A stretch of DNA of 64,000 nucleotides, taken from positions 1 to 64,000 of the forward strand of contig CAJNOL010000615.1 of NCBI GenBank assembly GCA_905250125.1. Reading direction: 5' to 3'. Made by a program: the position numbers and the translations under genes. Positions 25,198 to 56,400 of this stretch are shown here, piece by piece; position 1 is the stretch's first letter; each line of letters opens with the position of its first letter. The notes under the pieces are model-generated. The model was not told the DNA's origin. It searched no databases and was given only the letters and a program-made list of their open reading frames with translations. The DNA comes from Rotaria sordida (Eukaryota; Rotifera; Eurotatoria; Philodinida; Philodinidae).

Positions 25198-28025
25198 ATA
25201 TTGATCTAGTTTTCAGAGTATTTCTTGTTGCAAGAAAATTGTTATAGACTACCATAATATTAGCATTTAATAATGCATGTGTCTTTGATCAACAGGAAAG
25301 TATTATGAGAGAAAAAACATTGAAAACAATTTTATTATTTTTTTTTTTGTATGTGAATTTTGTCTTGGCAATGTCTACAATAAAAGATGATGAATTTGTT
25401 TTACAAAAGAAAGATCAAGAGTGCAATATAAAATAAAAAATATAACAAAATGTAACCTAACAATGGTGAAGTTTATGAATTTAAAGTACTTCTAGACAGT
25501 GATCATTTATTTAGTTGACTGTTGTGTTGAAGAAACTGTCAGCACAATTCACATTGTTGTACCTATTTTTGTTGGTTATTCTAAACTTTTATTCATCTTA
25601 AATATGAAACTAAATAATTTTTTTATAATCTTGATGTTTCTCTCATAGAAAATTTGAAAAGTATATTCTAATCCTTTAAAAAATTCATTTAATTCTAGTT
25701 GACATTATTTTTCAAAAAAATGAAATACAACAATTACTATATAGAGATATTTTTAATAGAATATCAAAACTGAGTTTTATGCTTTTATTGGTAAATCTAG
25801 TCACTACAACAAATATGTTTGAAAGATTGCAAATTAAATTATATCAGAAATCTTCGAACGAATAATGATGATTTCATTTACTATGAAACTGGTGCACCAA
25901 TCATAGTATTTGTTGAAATGGATGGTGTTCTATTTAACGAACTTCACCTTGGAAGATTTAGTGTTTTGAACTAATAAAAACATCAAGAAATTGTAGTATA
26001 TTAAAAATCAAAAATTCCATCATGAACAAAATAATGATTTAGTATTGAAAATATTTTCATAGAAACAATGAAAGTTAAGACATAGCAATTATTGACGGGA
26101 TAAAAAAATTATTATTGCAATCCTAGTGAGATCAAAATGTGAAACACAATGTAGTTGCTGTTGCTAATGATGAAGAGATTACTAAATTCTATCTATTTTG
26201 GAAGACATATCTTTACCATCCTTTTATTTAATCCTTCAAAAATGCAATAAGAAATTAGTTCATATATTGGAACCAGACGTTATTAAAATACGGTCAAAGA
26301 TAGTATATCAACAACGCCTGTCACGATCTGCGGGGAATGAGTTCAAATTTCTACCTGTATACTTCAACACTCTTTTTAGATCGTGTTTCACAAATGAGTA
26401 TATATAAATGTCAGAATTATATATTAAAAAGCAGATATTTATAATTACTGCAGTTCCTTCGCAAAATTATCTGTGAGGTACATGTTCGTTTTTCCTTTCC
26501 TTATTCGTAAAGAAGATGTTCGTTTTTTTTATGCGAGCAAGATATTCATCAGCATCTGTTTATTATAATAGACGTTGCTTCCTTAGGTTTATAAATTTAT
26601 ACTAAAAAAAAGACCTATTTTTAGTATGACTTGATTGTGTGATCCTAACATAACAATAATACAAGATAACAAATTTGAACATAATACAAAAAGATTGATT
26701 TTTTCTTTTCAATAAAATCCATTTTTGTGAGGATGTATTACTATGCTATAGAATATATAACCAATAGAGATTTGCATTGCAATCATGAACGTGACTGTGA
26801 TACAGATCTCTAATAACGAAGAATGAAGTTTTATACTGCTAGACTTCTAAATACTGACTCAATAAATTCAATTCTATTTCTACCTTTTCATAAGAATCTT
26901 GTTAAACATCCAAAGAGTATCAATAATTGCAAATTAGATGCATAAAAATCGATTGTTTTTTTTTGTGTGTACAATGGATTAATTTCCAACCTTCTAAGAT
27001 TCGTCAACTATTCGTTATTCTGTTGAAGAAATGAAAATAGCTCATGTTCTAAGAAGTGATTTTGAGCGCCCTCTTTTATTAACATTTTGCTTTCGATTAT
27101 GCATTATGACTGTACTAAGCAAAAGAAAAAAACCATAGATGAAGAACAAGCAAAACAAAAATATCCTGGTATATACATAAGCAGCGTTCGAGGTTACATT
27201 TTTGGAGTTATCTAGTACATCCTATGCTCTATTACACATGGCACGAACATAAATTTATTTGAAAATTTTTTTTGGTTATACTTTTACGTACTTTTAATTA
27301 TTTTATATTTCATTTTTATACTTTGATTACTTGTTCATTCATTCAGAATAAATAATTAGGTGATGCATCAAGATTTTTCAGTTATCTTTATTCTTACAAG
27401 TAGTATGTTTTCTCTTGTCATCAAAAATCAATATAGAATGACGAAGTAAAAATTTTACTTATTTTTTTTTTTCTATTTTCGTTTATAGAAAAAACGCGAA
27501 CATTTGTGTAGGATTTATATATAAAGAAAGAAAAAAGCAACAGTAAAACAGTCGACATGTACTGTGTGCACATACATCGTTATTTTATCTCAAATAGTGA
27601 CCAAGTTGATACTATTCGTTCATTTATACTTTTTAACTGCCTGAGACCTTGTTTATCATTAACTCTTTCAATTCCGCATGTAACATAGAAATTTTGCGTT
27701 CTGTCATCTTTCTACATGGTTGCATAACATATGTATTCAAAGAAGCGCGTGTGTTTTTTGCACTGAGCTAGTGCATCTAGAATTCTTGTGCAGCTGATTA
27801 TCTAAAAGGGAACACAAGGGAGAGAGAAATCTAGATTTTCTTCAACTTTGTATAGCACGAGAGAAAATGTCGGAAGTGAAAGAGTTAAGATTATATTTAG
27901 TAAAGAGAATAGATAAAATAGAGTGCACTGGATGACCTCAACCACATAATCATAATCATATAAAAATACGTAGCATTTTCTTTACATTCACTTATTACAG
28001 ATTTTGTTTCCTTTGATCAATAATA
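25198..28025. other. Intergenic, lipase to catalase
   Basis: 2.8 kb with scattered short open frames, none with family character. It should contain the catalase promoter. A CTCTTTC-rich and GAGAGA-rich patch occurs at about 27820-27850. I see no repeat structure worth calling. Confidence 0.4.
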
Positions 28026-30495
28026 ATGGCTAATACAAAACAACCAGAATTAAAAGAACCAGGTCCATCGGACAATCAATTAATTGATTACAAAAAATCA
28101 AATGTAAATTTGTTTTATCTTTTTTGCATTTTATTAATTAAGAATATATTTTTTGTTAAAAGAAAACTGAACAATTAACAACTGGTTATGGTCGTCCAAT
28201 TGGTGAACGATCTACGGTTATAACAGTTGGTCCACGAGGTCCACTATTACTTTCGGATTTTCCTTATATTGAAGATACTCAACGATTTGATCGTGAACGA
28301 ATTCCTGAACGTGTTGTTCATGCTAAAGGGTAAATCTTTGTTTTTTTTGATAATAAGAATCAAAAGAATGAATTAATCCATTAAATTTTTAGTGGTGGTG
28401 CGTTCGGTGTATTTGAAGCTACCGATGATATATCAGATATTTGCAAAGCCAAGGTACTCAAAAAGGGTACAAAAACACGTGTTTTGGCACGTTTTTCCAC
28501 CGTCGGTAAGTAAGAACCTTGTAAAGTCAAAAAAGAATGTTTTCATCCTATAACGATGTTATAATTTCTGATCTAAAACAAAAACATGTTCTTTACTCGT
28601 ACAAAAATCTTTCGAACATATCAATATCTAAATGCATTCAATATGATCTAACAAATATTCGACTTAATTTGAATCATAGCACTACAATTTGAAAAAATGA
28701 ATAGTTTTTTTTTTTCTTAAATAATTAATTCAATCTTTGATTTAATATGAAATATTTCTAGCTGGTGAAAGTGGTTCAGCTGATACAGTACGTGATCCAC
28801 GTGGTTTTGCAATTAAAATGTATACTGAAGAAGGTTCGATTTCTTTTGTTTTTTGACAAAAATTATTTTTGAAAACAAAAAAAAAACCAATTCCTATTTT
28901 TTTCAGGTATTTGGGATTTAGTTGCTAATAATACTCCAATATTTTTCGTTCGTGATCCATTTTTAGTATGTAAATGTTTATTGACATAAGAAGTTTTATG
29001 AAAATATCTTTTTTCTAAGTTTCAAATGTTTATTCATTCTCAAAAACGTAATCCTCAAACACATTTAAAAGATCCAAATATGGTTTGGGATTTTTTTGCA
29101 AGTAATCCACAAGCAACACATCAAGTAATAAAAGAAATGTGTAGAAATTTAAAACAAAACAAAAAAAACAATTTTTTTTTAAAATTTTTAGTTTCTCTTT
29201 CTTTATTCTGATCGTGGTGTACCTGATGGATTTCGTCATATGCATGGTTATGGTTCACATACATTTAAAATGGTTAATGATAAAGATGAATTTGTTTGGG
29301 TTAAATTTCATTTTCGAGTAAATCACTTCTTTTATATATTTCAAAATTTGGTTTTTGTTTTTAAATTCTTTTCTTTTAATAAATAATTAGACTGATCAAG
29401 GTATTAAAAATGTTGAACCAGAACGAGCAAAAATCTTAGCTGGTGAACAACCTGATTATGCTCTAGCAGATCTTTATAATGCAATTGCTAAAAAAGATAA
29501 TCCAAGTTGGACACTTTATGTTCAAGTAAGAAGAAAATAGGGAAACAAAAAAACAACAAAAAAAAAATAATTAATTTTGCATGTAGGTTGCAACTCATGA
29601 ACAAGTACAAAAATTCTCATTCAATCCATTTGATTTAACAAAAGTATTTTCACAAAAAGAATTTCCATTACGTCGTGTTGGTAAAATGACATTAAATGAA
29701 AATCCAGAAAATTATTTTACACAAATCGAACAAGCTGCTTTTTCACCTGCACATATGCCACCAGGTATTGAAGCATCACCAGATAAAATGTTACAAGTAG
29801 GTCAAAAAAAAAAACAAAAGTCTCAATTTTCAATACATCTTGTTTTTTTGTAAATATTTATTTCTTAGGGTCGTCTTTTTTCATATGCTGATACACATCT
29901 TCACCGTCTTGGAACAAATTATCTTCTTATTCCCGTAAATAATCCTGAAACAAATAAAAATGTTAAAGTTTGTACGTATCAACGTGATGGTGCAATGCAA
30001 GTTGGACATAATCAAAGTGAGATAAATACGATTGTTAAGAATAAAATAAAAAGTAAAACAACATATTTTTCGATTTTCTTTTTTAGATGGTTGTCCAAAT
30101 TATTATCGAAATACATTTCATGGACCTGAAGTTACAAAACCTGAAAAACATCTTGAACATGCAACATTTGAATCAGGTATGGCTGCAAGACACGAAGCAA
30201 ATGATGATGATAATTTTTCACAACCAAGAGTTTTTTATCAAGTAAATAAGAAAAACAAGAAAAACAAAAGCAAAATATTTACCTTGTTTTTTTTTTTTTT
30301 TAGAAAGTATTAGATGATCGTGGTCGTGCTCATTTAATACAAAATATTGTTGAACATTTACAACAATGTACAGATAAAGATATAATATCTCGTGCAGTTG
30401 CTGTTTTAGCAAATGTTGATGATGATTTTGGTAGACAATTAGCTACGAGACTTAATGTTAATTTACCAAAAAAACATGTAGGTCTTATTTTTTGA
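28026..30495 (+). CDS. CAT: Catalase (heme monofunctional)
   Basis: Converts hydrogen peroxide to water and oxygen. Twelve exons (28026-28103, 28163-28329, 28393-28505, 28762-28833, 28907-28965, 29020-29124, 29192-29317, 29391-29525, 29587-29796, 29869-30016, 30087-30241, 30304-30495) join in frame to about 519 residues, near the usual 520-530. Active-site residues: His79 in RVVHAKG, Asn151 in [11 protein letters not shown], and heme-ligand Tyr361 in [14 protein letters not shown]. Family blocks [37 protein letters not shown] and [18 protein letters not shown] are intact. The end is ambiguous. Reading on gives ...[11 protein letters not shown]; splicing at GT 30478 to the AG at 30528-30529 gives ...KKH*. 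Neither ends in a recognisable peroxisomal SKL-type signal, whereas animal catalases usually end KANL or similar. The protein looks like an animal, small-subunit type catalase. Confidence 0.95.
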
Positions 30496-32115
30496 TATTT
30501 TAAAATTTTCTTTCTATTATTTATTTTAGTAAATATCTACTAATCTTGCATTATTCAATCAAAATACTTATGTTTATATATAAATACAATTATGGAATAA
30601 AAACTAATCGCAAGAATGATATCAATCCCCATTTATTTCTGTGCAATCGTTCTTTTGACATACATCTTATTTCGTTTTTCTTTTTTTCTTTTTTTTTTTT
30701 CTTCAACCAACCAATGGACTATTCAAATCAACAATATTGATTATTTGCCTTTTATATTTATATAGATATATTAATCCAGTAAACTTGTATAAAGAGTATT
30801 AAACTAGCACTATTTCAAAAAATTTTTTTTTTCTAATCTCGAATAATGTCAAATCAAACAAATATAATATGCATGTCATCATGTACAAAGCTTTTTTGGT
30901 ATTGGAGAATACCAATTTGTTAAAAGGAAAAAAATCATTCTAAATGTCTACTTGAATTGCTATTGAAGTAGAAAAGAGGAAAAAACCCAAAATAACTTTA
31001 TGTAAAATGAAGTTGTGGGATGTATGTATTCTTTGATGGTATTTGAATAAAGCTTAATCATGTAAGAAGATTTAAATTATGACGTCAAACTATGTCATTT
31101 ATTATTCAAATCATTTATCGATTGTAATGTAGTCCGTAAACTATATACTTATTGTAATTTTCAAAAAAACAAAAACCAGTATATACAATGACAAATTATA
31201 CATGAATATATTCAAGTACAAAAAAAAAATTTCTTGTTTAATTTGTATCTAATTCTAATAGAAGTTTTATTAAGAATATTTATAGTTTGTTTATTAATAT
31301 TTATTCTTCATATTATATATTACATTGAGAAATCAATAGTAAACCTTTTTGAATATTAATTCAAAAATATTTCAAGAACAATCAAGTGTGAAATACTATT
31401 AAATATATAAATAATAATATGGATAATATATGTATATAGGTACTCTTTTGTTTTAAAATAGCTTTCTAATCAATCATGTATATGACGCATATTGTTATGA
31501 CACATTTCGAATTCATTCGACTAATAATTGTCAAAGCTAAAAGAATACATATTAAGTCAGGATTTTTAGTTCTTATTTTAAAATAATGAGTCATTAATAT
31601 TACGATTGAATCATTGAATATGCTACTATTCAAGTTTATTATTTTTTCTATACAAGTAATATTTTTGATTAGTTTCATTGGTATACATAAAGCAAACATA
31701 AGAAAAGCAGAATATGATGAAACATCGATTATACATTAGTGGGTGGTCGACGTCATTGAAAGATACATAAAAATCGCCTCATATTTTTTCTACATATAAG
31801 ACCTATAAAAATAACGACGAAATAAAAAAAAAATCTCTCGTTATTGCGGATGACAAAGAGACGAGAAAAAAAATATGAGAGACCAACCGACACTCAGAGA
31901 GAGAGAGAGAGAGAGCGAGAGAGAAAGAAATAGAGAAAATGGAAAAGGTAGGGATGTCTATACACAATCATTGACTGTCGTCATTTTTTCTTTTGCATTA
32001 CAGCAAAGCGTGCACATATTTTACATACGCTAGTCCTTTCGTTTTTCGTATTCTCTTCAACTGCTGGCAGTTTTGAAGACAAAATTGTCGTTGAACGACT
32101 TTTTATATCGAGGGC
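30496..32115. other. Intergenic, catalase to bHLH-PAS gene
   Basis: Catalase 3' region and upstream region of the next plus-strand gene. A GA-rich microsatellite (GAGAGAGA, about 31896-31930) lies about 190 bp before the start codon. No other gene was recognised. Confidence 0.45.
31896..31930. repeat. (GA)n microsatellite upstream of bHLH-PAS gene
   Basis: A run of about 11 GA units followed by GCGAGAGAGAAAG. GA-rich tracts near starts are GAGA-factor-like sites in some animals, but nothing here proves a function. Confidence 0.7.
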
Positions 32116-34216
32116 ATGTCTCAACAAAATACTCTCAAGGTAAATTATATTATAATATTTTATGTTTATATGATTATTATGAATGAACTATTATATTGCA
32201 GCGTTCATTGTTGACAGCTAATGGTGGTGCAAATTCTTTAATAGAATGCACAAGTACACCACATAAGCGACGTCGACAAACCAATCAAGCGCTGGAAGCA
32301 TTAGGTCAACTTATTAAAGATCCTTCTATTGATAATGTTGAAAATAAATTAAATAAAAATGATATACTTAGTTTGACGCTAGCTCGCCTTCTTCGGCATA
32401 AATATTGGCCTTCAAATATATCTAATAGTAAGTTTAATTAAAAGAAAAACAAATCAATAATAAAAAGAAAACTAATTTTTTGATCTGTCTATTAGGAGAT
32501 GTTGAATTAGCATCTGGTATTGAAAATTTTTCTATAGAAGATGATCTTAACGGTTTTATTCTTGTATTAAATACAAGTGGTCGTATAATATTGATGAGTG
32601 ATCATGCTGAATATTATCTACGTAAAAATATTGTATGTAGAAACAATGAAAAAATAATTTTTTTATTTTCTACTATAATATTTTTATTTTCTTTTGTATT
32701 TCAAGCGATCACTTTATTCTCAAATGACGAGCATTTATAATTGTGTAAGTAAAGAGGATCATGAATCTATTCGTCACGTTCTTTCAAAATCAACAAATAT
32801 TGAACAACGAATTATTTGTACATGGTATTTACCACGTGGAAAACGACCTAGTCGAAATTATACTGAAACAAAAGTAAGTCTTATTCATATCAAATATTAA
32901 TCAATAAAAGGGAAAAAAATAACGAATGTTTTTTTTTTCTACTTAGACAATGTTGATGACAGGTCGTCTTTTTTTTACTAATGATGAGGAGGATAAAGAG
33001 CAACATGAACCCTTATTTATTGCACGATGTGAACAGATTCTTTCAAGTGCACCAAATATTCCAACAAATAGTATTGGTTCACCAAGTGCAAAAACACTTC
33101 GATTTGTACTTAATGATCAATTATATATTAATGAAATATCATCCAAGTTAGTTTTCTTTTTCTTTCTTTTCATTCATTGTTTTTTTTTTATATTAATATT
33201 TACTAATTTTTTAGTACTGAAACACTATTGGGCTATAAAGCTACAGAATTAATTGATCAATCAATCAATCGTTTTTTAGCTGCTGAACATATAAATATCT
33301 TAGAACAAGCACGAAAGAATTGCAGTAAGATTTAAGTCATTAAAAAAAAATGTTTCTTTTAATTTAATTATGATTATTTCTTAGTGTTAGGTCAACATAG
33401 TGCAATGATGAATGTACTCGATTTGTTTACTCGTGATGGTGATCGTCTCACTTTTCTTTGCAATACACATATGTTAGTTGAAGGTCGACGAAAAGCAATA
33501 AAACTTGGATTTCTTGCTCAATTAATTGAGTAAGAAACTAATTTAATATTAAAAGAAACAACAAAAACAAAAGAATGAAAATCTTCTTTATTGTTTTCTT
33601 TTTTTAGCCCATCAGCATACAATGAATTTGTTCTGTATGCAAATAAACAAAATCTTCAACGATGCAATACTGCTATACAACAAAAATTAACAGTTACGCC
33701 TAATATGAATTCAAATACTTCAGCAACAACAAATATTTTATCATGTAAATAATTTTCATATTTAATTTTATGCTTTTTTAGTTTTTGATATTTTATTTTA
33801 TTTTTTTTTTAGCTAAAAATGAACAATGTATGAATTTAAATGAAATTTCAACAGTTCATCCTGTAACAATATTACCACAACGAAGAAAACGTCGACGAAC
33901 AAGTCATCCAATTATGAAAAATGAACCAATTGATATTATTGATCAAGCTCAACAACCTCCTCAAATAAATAATGATTTAAGTGAATCACATACAAGTTCA
34001 TCAGATAGTTTACCATCATCTGCATCACCGATACAAGAAATTGGTTACACACATGAATTATTTCCATCTTTTGATAATATAGTTGAATGTGGGAAATTCA
34101 AATTCATTGATGATTTTCCATCAATCGATGATATTAATGTTGTATTCGGTATAAACAATGATCAAGAATTTTGTTTATTAACTCCAACAATGTCATCGTT
34201 AAAATTTTTTTCTTAG
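32116..34216 (+). CDS. Divergent bHLH-PAS-like transcription factor
   Basis: Nine exons (32116-32139, 32202-32427, 32496-32632, 32706-32873, 32947-33146, 33215-33324, 33385-33529, 33608-33744, 33813-34216) join in frame to 516 residues. Near the N-terminus a short basic stretch (HKRRRQTN) precedes a helix-loop-helix-like segment (ALEALGQLIKDPSI, then NKLNKNDILSLTLARLLRH). Then comes a PAS-A-like region: GFILVLNTSGRIILMSDHAEY followed by SLYSQMTSIYNCVSKEDHESI. A second PAS-like block (about 280-390) has TETLLGYKATELIDQSINRFL and a LFTRDGDRLTFLC strand. The C-terminal third is Ser/Pro-rich and acidic, with a PQRRKRRRT basic patch (possible nuclear signal) and Asp-rich ends like activation domains. 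The layout recalls CLOCK or NCOA proteins, but similarity is too weak to choose. The basic region is shorter than usual, so DNA binding may be altered. Confidence 0.65.
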
Positions 34217-34583
34217 AAAACTCTTTTGACTTTCTCCATCTTCAACTATTCTTTCCTTTATTCTTTACCGTTCGTGGATCGACAAGTTAGTTTTTTTTCT
34301 TTTTTAGTTTGCTCGTTAGTTATAGGAGTAGTGTTTGTAATAATAATGACTAATTCATACAAGAGCCGGTTCTCATTGTATTAACTCCACATTATTATTA
34401 TCTGCATTCTCAAATTTTTCTGTACGTTTTTTACTCAATGATATAATGATTATATTCTTTGCTAAACGTACTTTTAAGTTCTTCTAGTTTTCTTTTGTCG
34501 GTGAATATTGCACCGGTGAAAAAAATTTTTGTTTTTTTTTTGATTATATTTAATTAATAAAAAACACAAAGAAATTTATTATA
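34217..34583. other. Tail-to-tail spacer, bHLH-PAS / roadblock
   Basis: 367 bp between two converging stop codons, T-rich, holding both 3' untranslated regions. No gene seen. Confidence 0.6.
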
Positions 34584-35049
34584 TTAAAGAGCTTCTGGCA
34601 CTTGAACTACGATCATGATATATTTACTCTCAGGCGCAACGATGATTTCATGCTTGTATGAACGAAGACCTAAAAGAAGTAATTAAAAAAAACAGATTTC
34701 TAATTAGCAGAACATCGGAAATATTCGTTGTCCTTACGAAGTTGTTCAAGTTCTTGACTTGGATCAAGTTCACGAACAACACGTTTAGCATGAACAGTTA
34801 ACTGACTAATTAAAGCCGCATAGTGTAACGTTGTTTCATTATCCATACTCGTTCGAATAGGTATTCCTTCCGAATCAATTATAATTAATCCTTTTCATAA
34901 AAGAGAAAAAAAACGAGGAAGAACATAAATTATAAGTCCATGTAATTCGTTTAAATTAAATAGCACATTTGTATTATCATGTTACCTTGTACACCTTTAG
35001 CTGCTTGTATACGCTTTATCATATCATCAACTTCGTTTTGCGATGCCAT
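34584..35049 (-). CDS. DYNLRB: Dynein light chain roadblock
   Basis: Light chain of cytoplasmic and axonemal dynein that binds the intermediate chains. Three exons (35049-34986, 34890-34738, 34669-34584) join in frame to 100 residues, against about 96 in the family. It starts MASQNEVDDMIKRIQAAKGVQG, followed by LIIIDSEGIPIRTSMDN, LTVHAKRVVRELDPS, LRLRSYKHEIIVAPESKYIMIVVQ and PEAL at the end: the whole roadblock/LC7 fold with no gaps. The start is the only Met in position. It lies between the bHLH-PAS gene and the 3' end of Scribble. Confidence 0.95.
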
Positions 35050-35579
35050 ATTTATTAGAAAGTAAACGAGCAAAAAAATACAACTGAATATTTCGACACA
35101 ATGAAACACCGTCGGACGTCGTTGACAGCAACTAACTAGCCTTCTTTCTTTTCTTCTTCTCTTTCTTTTTCTCACTTTTCTCTTTCAATTCTTCACCTTT
35201 CACCATTAGCAAAGAGCAAAAATACAAAAAAGAAAAAGAATACGCATTTGGAGATCATATAGCAACACACATATAACTTTTAGTTTCTATAGAAATCAAA
35301 AAACAAGTGTATAAATGAATTCGCATTAAATTTACTTAAGAAGAAGAAAAAAAAGAAGAAAAGAAAAGAATGAATGCGAGTATATTAAGAACAAACAATA
35401 ATAAAAGAATGAATGAATGAATGCATGAATGAAAAAAGCACAATAACAATATTTAATTGTATTTTATTTTTTAACAAGCTGACAACTTCAAATTACAATT
35501 TATTAGACCGAAACAAAAAAAAAGAAAACAGTGACAAACATCACTAGTAGAAAAAAAAAGCAAAAAGGAAAACTCTATT

Positions 35580-35605
35580 TATATACAATATACAAAGAAT
35601 AAATT

Positions 35606-35641
<36 letters not shown>
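35580..35641. repeat. (TA)n microsatellite
   Basis: A run of about 17 TA units near 35608-35642 just outside the Scribble 3' end, flanked by A-rich DNA. Simple repeat only. Confidence 0.7.
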
Positions 35642-35643
<2 letters not shown>

Positions 35644-35697
35644 AAGAAAACTTGATCAAATTATATATTTCGTGCATAGATGATGATGTTTTTTTTT

Positions 35698-53438
<17,741 letters not shown>

Positions 53439-56400
53439 TTAATTATATAATAATTGTTGAAATTTAAGTGTTTTTAATAATTCTAACATTGAATCAAGTT
53501 CAATATGAAATCGTTCAATTTCTTGATTTTTTTGTTTAATAATCGCATGTAATTTATTAACATCATTATTTGTATCTAAATCATGTTGTTTAATTAAACT
53601 ATTTGTATAATCTTTTTTTATTTTATCACGTTTATACCAACGTTGTTCTAATTGATTTATTTTATTTTGAAGTTCTTGAAAATGTTTCATTTCCTAAATA
53701 ATAAAAAAAGTAATAAAAAAATATGTATATATATAAAATAAAAAATAATACAGGTGTATGATAAGTTCGAGCATCAGCTAGTTCTTGTTCAAGTCGATGA
53801 ACAGTAGATCTTAATTCATCATCACGAACACGTAATATTGCTAATTCTCGAGCATTTTCATCAGTATTTTCAGTTAATTTCTAAATAAAAATCAATCAAA
53901 GATGAATTTTTCATTTTTTCTTTTTAAAATAACAAAAAAAATACTTTGAGATGAATAATAGTTGCATCTTGTAATTCAATTTTTCGTAGAAGATCACTAA
54001 TACGAGTTTCAGTTGTATTAGTAGACATTTCATTAATAATCGTCTGTAATTCTAATTTATGTTGTTGACGTAGACGTAAAATCTTTAGAATAAAAATATA
54101 TATACTATAGAGATTAAGATTAAACATTGTTTGTTTTGTTTTTCTTTTTTTTTTACTTCATCATCTTTTTCACGAATTGCTAATACAACAGCTGCTTGTC
54201 GATCATCTCTCAAGTGCATTAATTCAGTATATTGTTGTTGAGAATCATGTTCTAATTTTTCTACCTAAAAGAAAAGAAAACAAGTTTTTATAGAAAAATT
54301 TGATCAAATCGTGAAAAATAAAAGTTTAAATTGTTTAATGTCATTTTTCTAAATTTGATCATTCAATGCAATAAATCACGTGCATATTAACTCATAGACA
54401 TAGCTGTTACCTATTTTGATTGGCCGTAACATGTTTTTTTTTTCATGGTAAATTATAAATGAGAAAATCTACAATGATATTATTGATTGAAGAATTTGAT
54501 TATGGTTCTTTTTTTATTTCAATCGTATAGAATTGTTTATCAATTTAACACAAAAAAAAACAAAAAAATGAAAAGTAACGAAAGAAAAATAATTTAACTA
54601 ATTGAATATTAAAATAGAACTCGAAGTTATTTTAATAAATATATATCAGATTTTAATTCTTATGTTACTCAATCCTATTGAGATATAAAAATAGTTTAAG
54701 TTACATTGATTTCATGTTTAATTTTATAATTAAAATATTAGAATGATAGATTTTTTTATTTTTATTTATAATATCAAATTCTAAATTTCAAAATGAATTA
54801 AAAATAATCTATGTCGATAGTATGAAGATTAAATTATTTAGATATATAAACAAAACTTCAGCTAAATTTATTTCAATTATTGACTTTCAAATGATAAACA
54901 AAATTTGATTTATTAATCTTTATGAATTACAAAAACTTTTCTTTTTAGTACGATCAAATTCATATGAAAAAAAATTTTCTGATATAGTGAACATAATTCT
55001 GCTTTATGGAAGGTGACAACTTCAATCTATTCACACATATATTTCATCAATTATCGAATGAATATTTTTGCTGTTGACTAATAAAAAGTTTGAACGAAAC
55101 TTTGATTTTATACTCAAATTATAACAATTCTATCCGGTTTTTTTTGGTTGTTGATATTATCAAAAAATATTTACCAAATGTTTAAGTTGTTCATTTTCTG
55201 CATGAACTGTTTCAACAGATGATAAAGTTTGTGTAAATCGATCTGGTTGATATGGTTTACTACCCATGACTAAACGAAAATTTTATAAAACAAAAAAAAA
55301 AACATCAGCATGTTTTATATCTAATCTAAATTTCTTACTTGCTAAACGAGTTTTTTCACGTTCACGTTCAGCTAGAAGACTTTTATGTTGTACATTAACA
55401 GCATCATATAATGCACGAAGTTTTTCTAATTCATCATTTTTTCGTTCAATATCTGATCGTAATAATTTAATTGTTTCTAAATCACGTTTTAAAGCTAGAA
55501 ATAAAACTAATTAAGACAATAAAAAATATTTTCAAAAATTTTACATTTAGCTGGTTTTGGTACTTGTATTGTTTTTAATTTTTCTAATTCATTTTTTAAA
55601 CGTTCATTTTCACGTCGTAAATGAATTTGTCCAGTTAAATTTTTATTTTTATTTTTATTTAATATATCATGAAATTCTTTTTCAAATTGATCATTATTTA
55701 TTGTTGATTGTCCATTATTTTTAGATAACATTTGTTTCATTAATGAATATTTTTCTTCAAGAATATTTAATTCATATAGAAGTTTTTCTTCAGATATTTG
55801 TCGTTCATGTAATGCTTCTTCAGCTTTATTTAATTTTATTTCTAATTGATTTCTATCATCTAAAGGATTTAATACCATACCTACTTGAGTTGTTGAATTT
55901 TGTTGACGACGACGATTTATTAATTCTAAAGAAATAAAAAAACAAAAGGTTTTAGTGAAAAAAAAGTCGGAAGCAGAAATAGTTAAAGATATTTATCAAT
56001 AATATATTTGGTAATCTTCAATTACAGTCTATCGGAAATTTTTTATAACTGATTAATCACTTTTGAGTCGAATGAACTATGAATATTCTGGAAAGCGTTC
56101 GAATCCTTAGATGGCTCCTGTAAAGATATTGGATTTTTTAAAGTTATTTTTTAACTGAATGTCGTGTTTCTTCTTAGGAATATCAGAAGAATTGATTTTT
56201 GAATTTCGACTTGATGCTTTGCACAGAGACAAATCTTAATGAAAACAATTTATTGTGAAAATTTCAGATCTTTTCATTGTGTCTATCTTATGATACGGCC
56301 ATTATAAAAATGTGTCTTTTGCATCGTACATATATACTGGCAAATTTCAATGTTCTTCTTTCAATAGAGAAGCAAATAAAAAAAAAACTTGGCATTTTCA

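Noticed and set aside
25981..26407. Small gene upstream of catalase
   Set aside because: Open frames here have no ordered codon pattern, no splice partners and no recognised domain.
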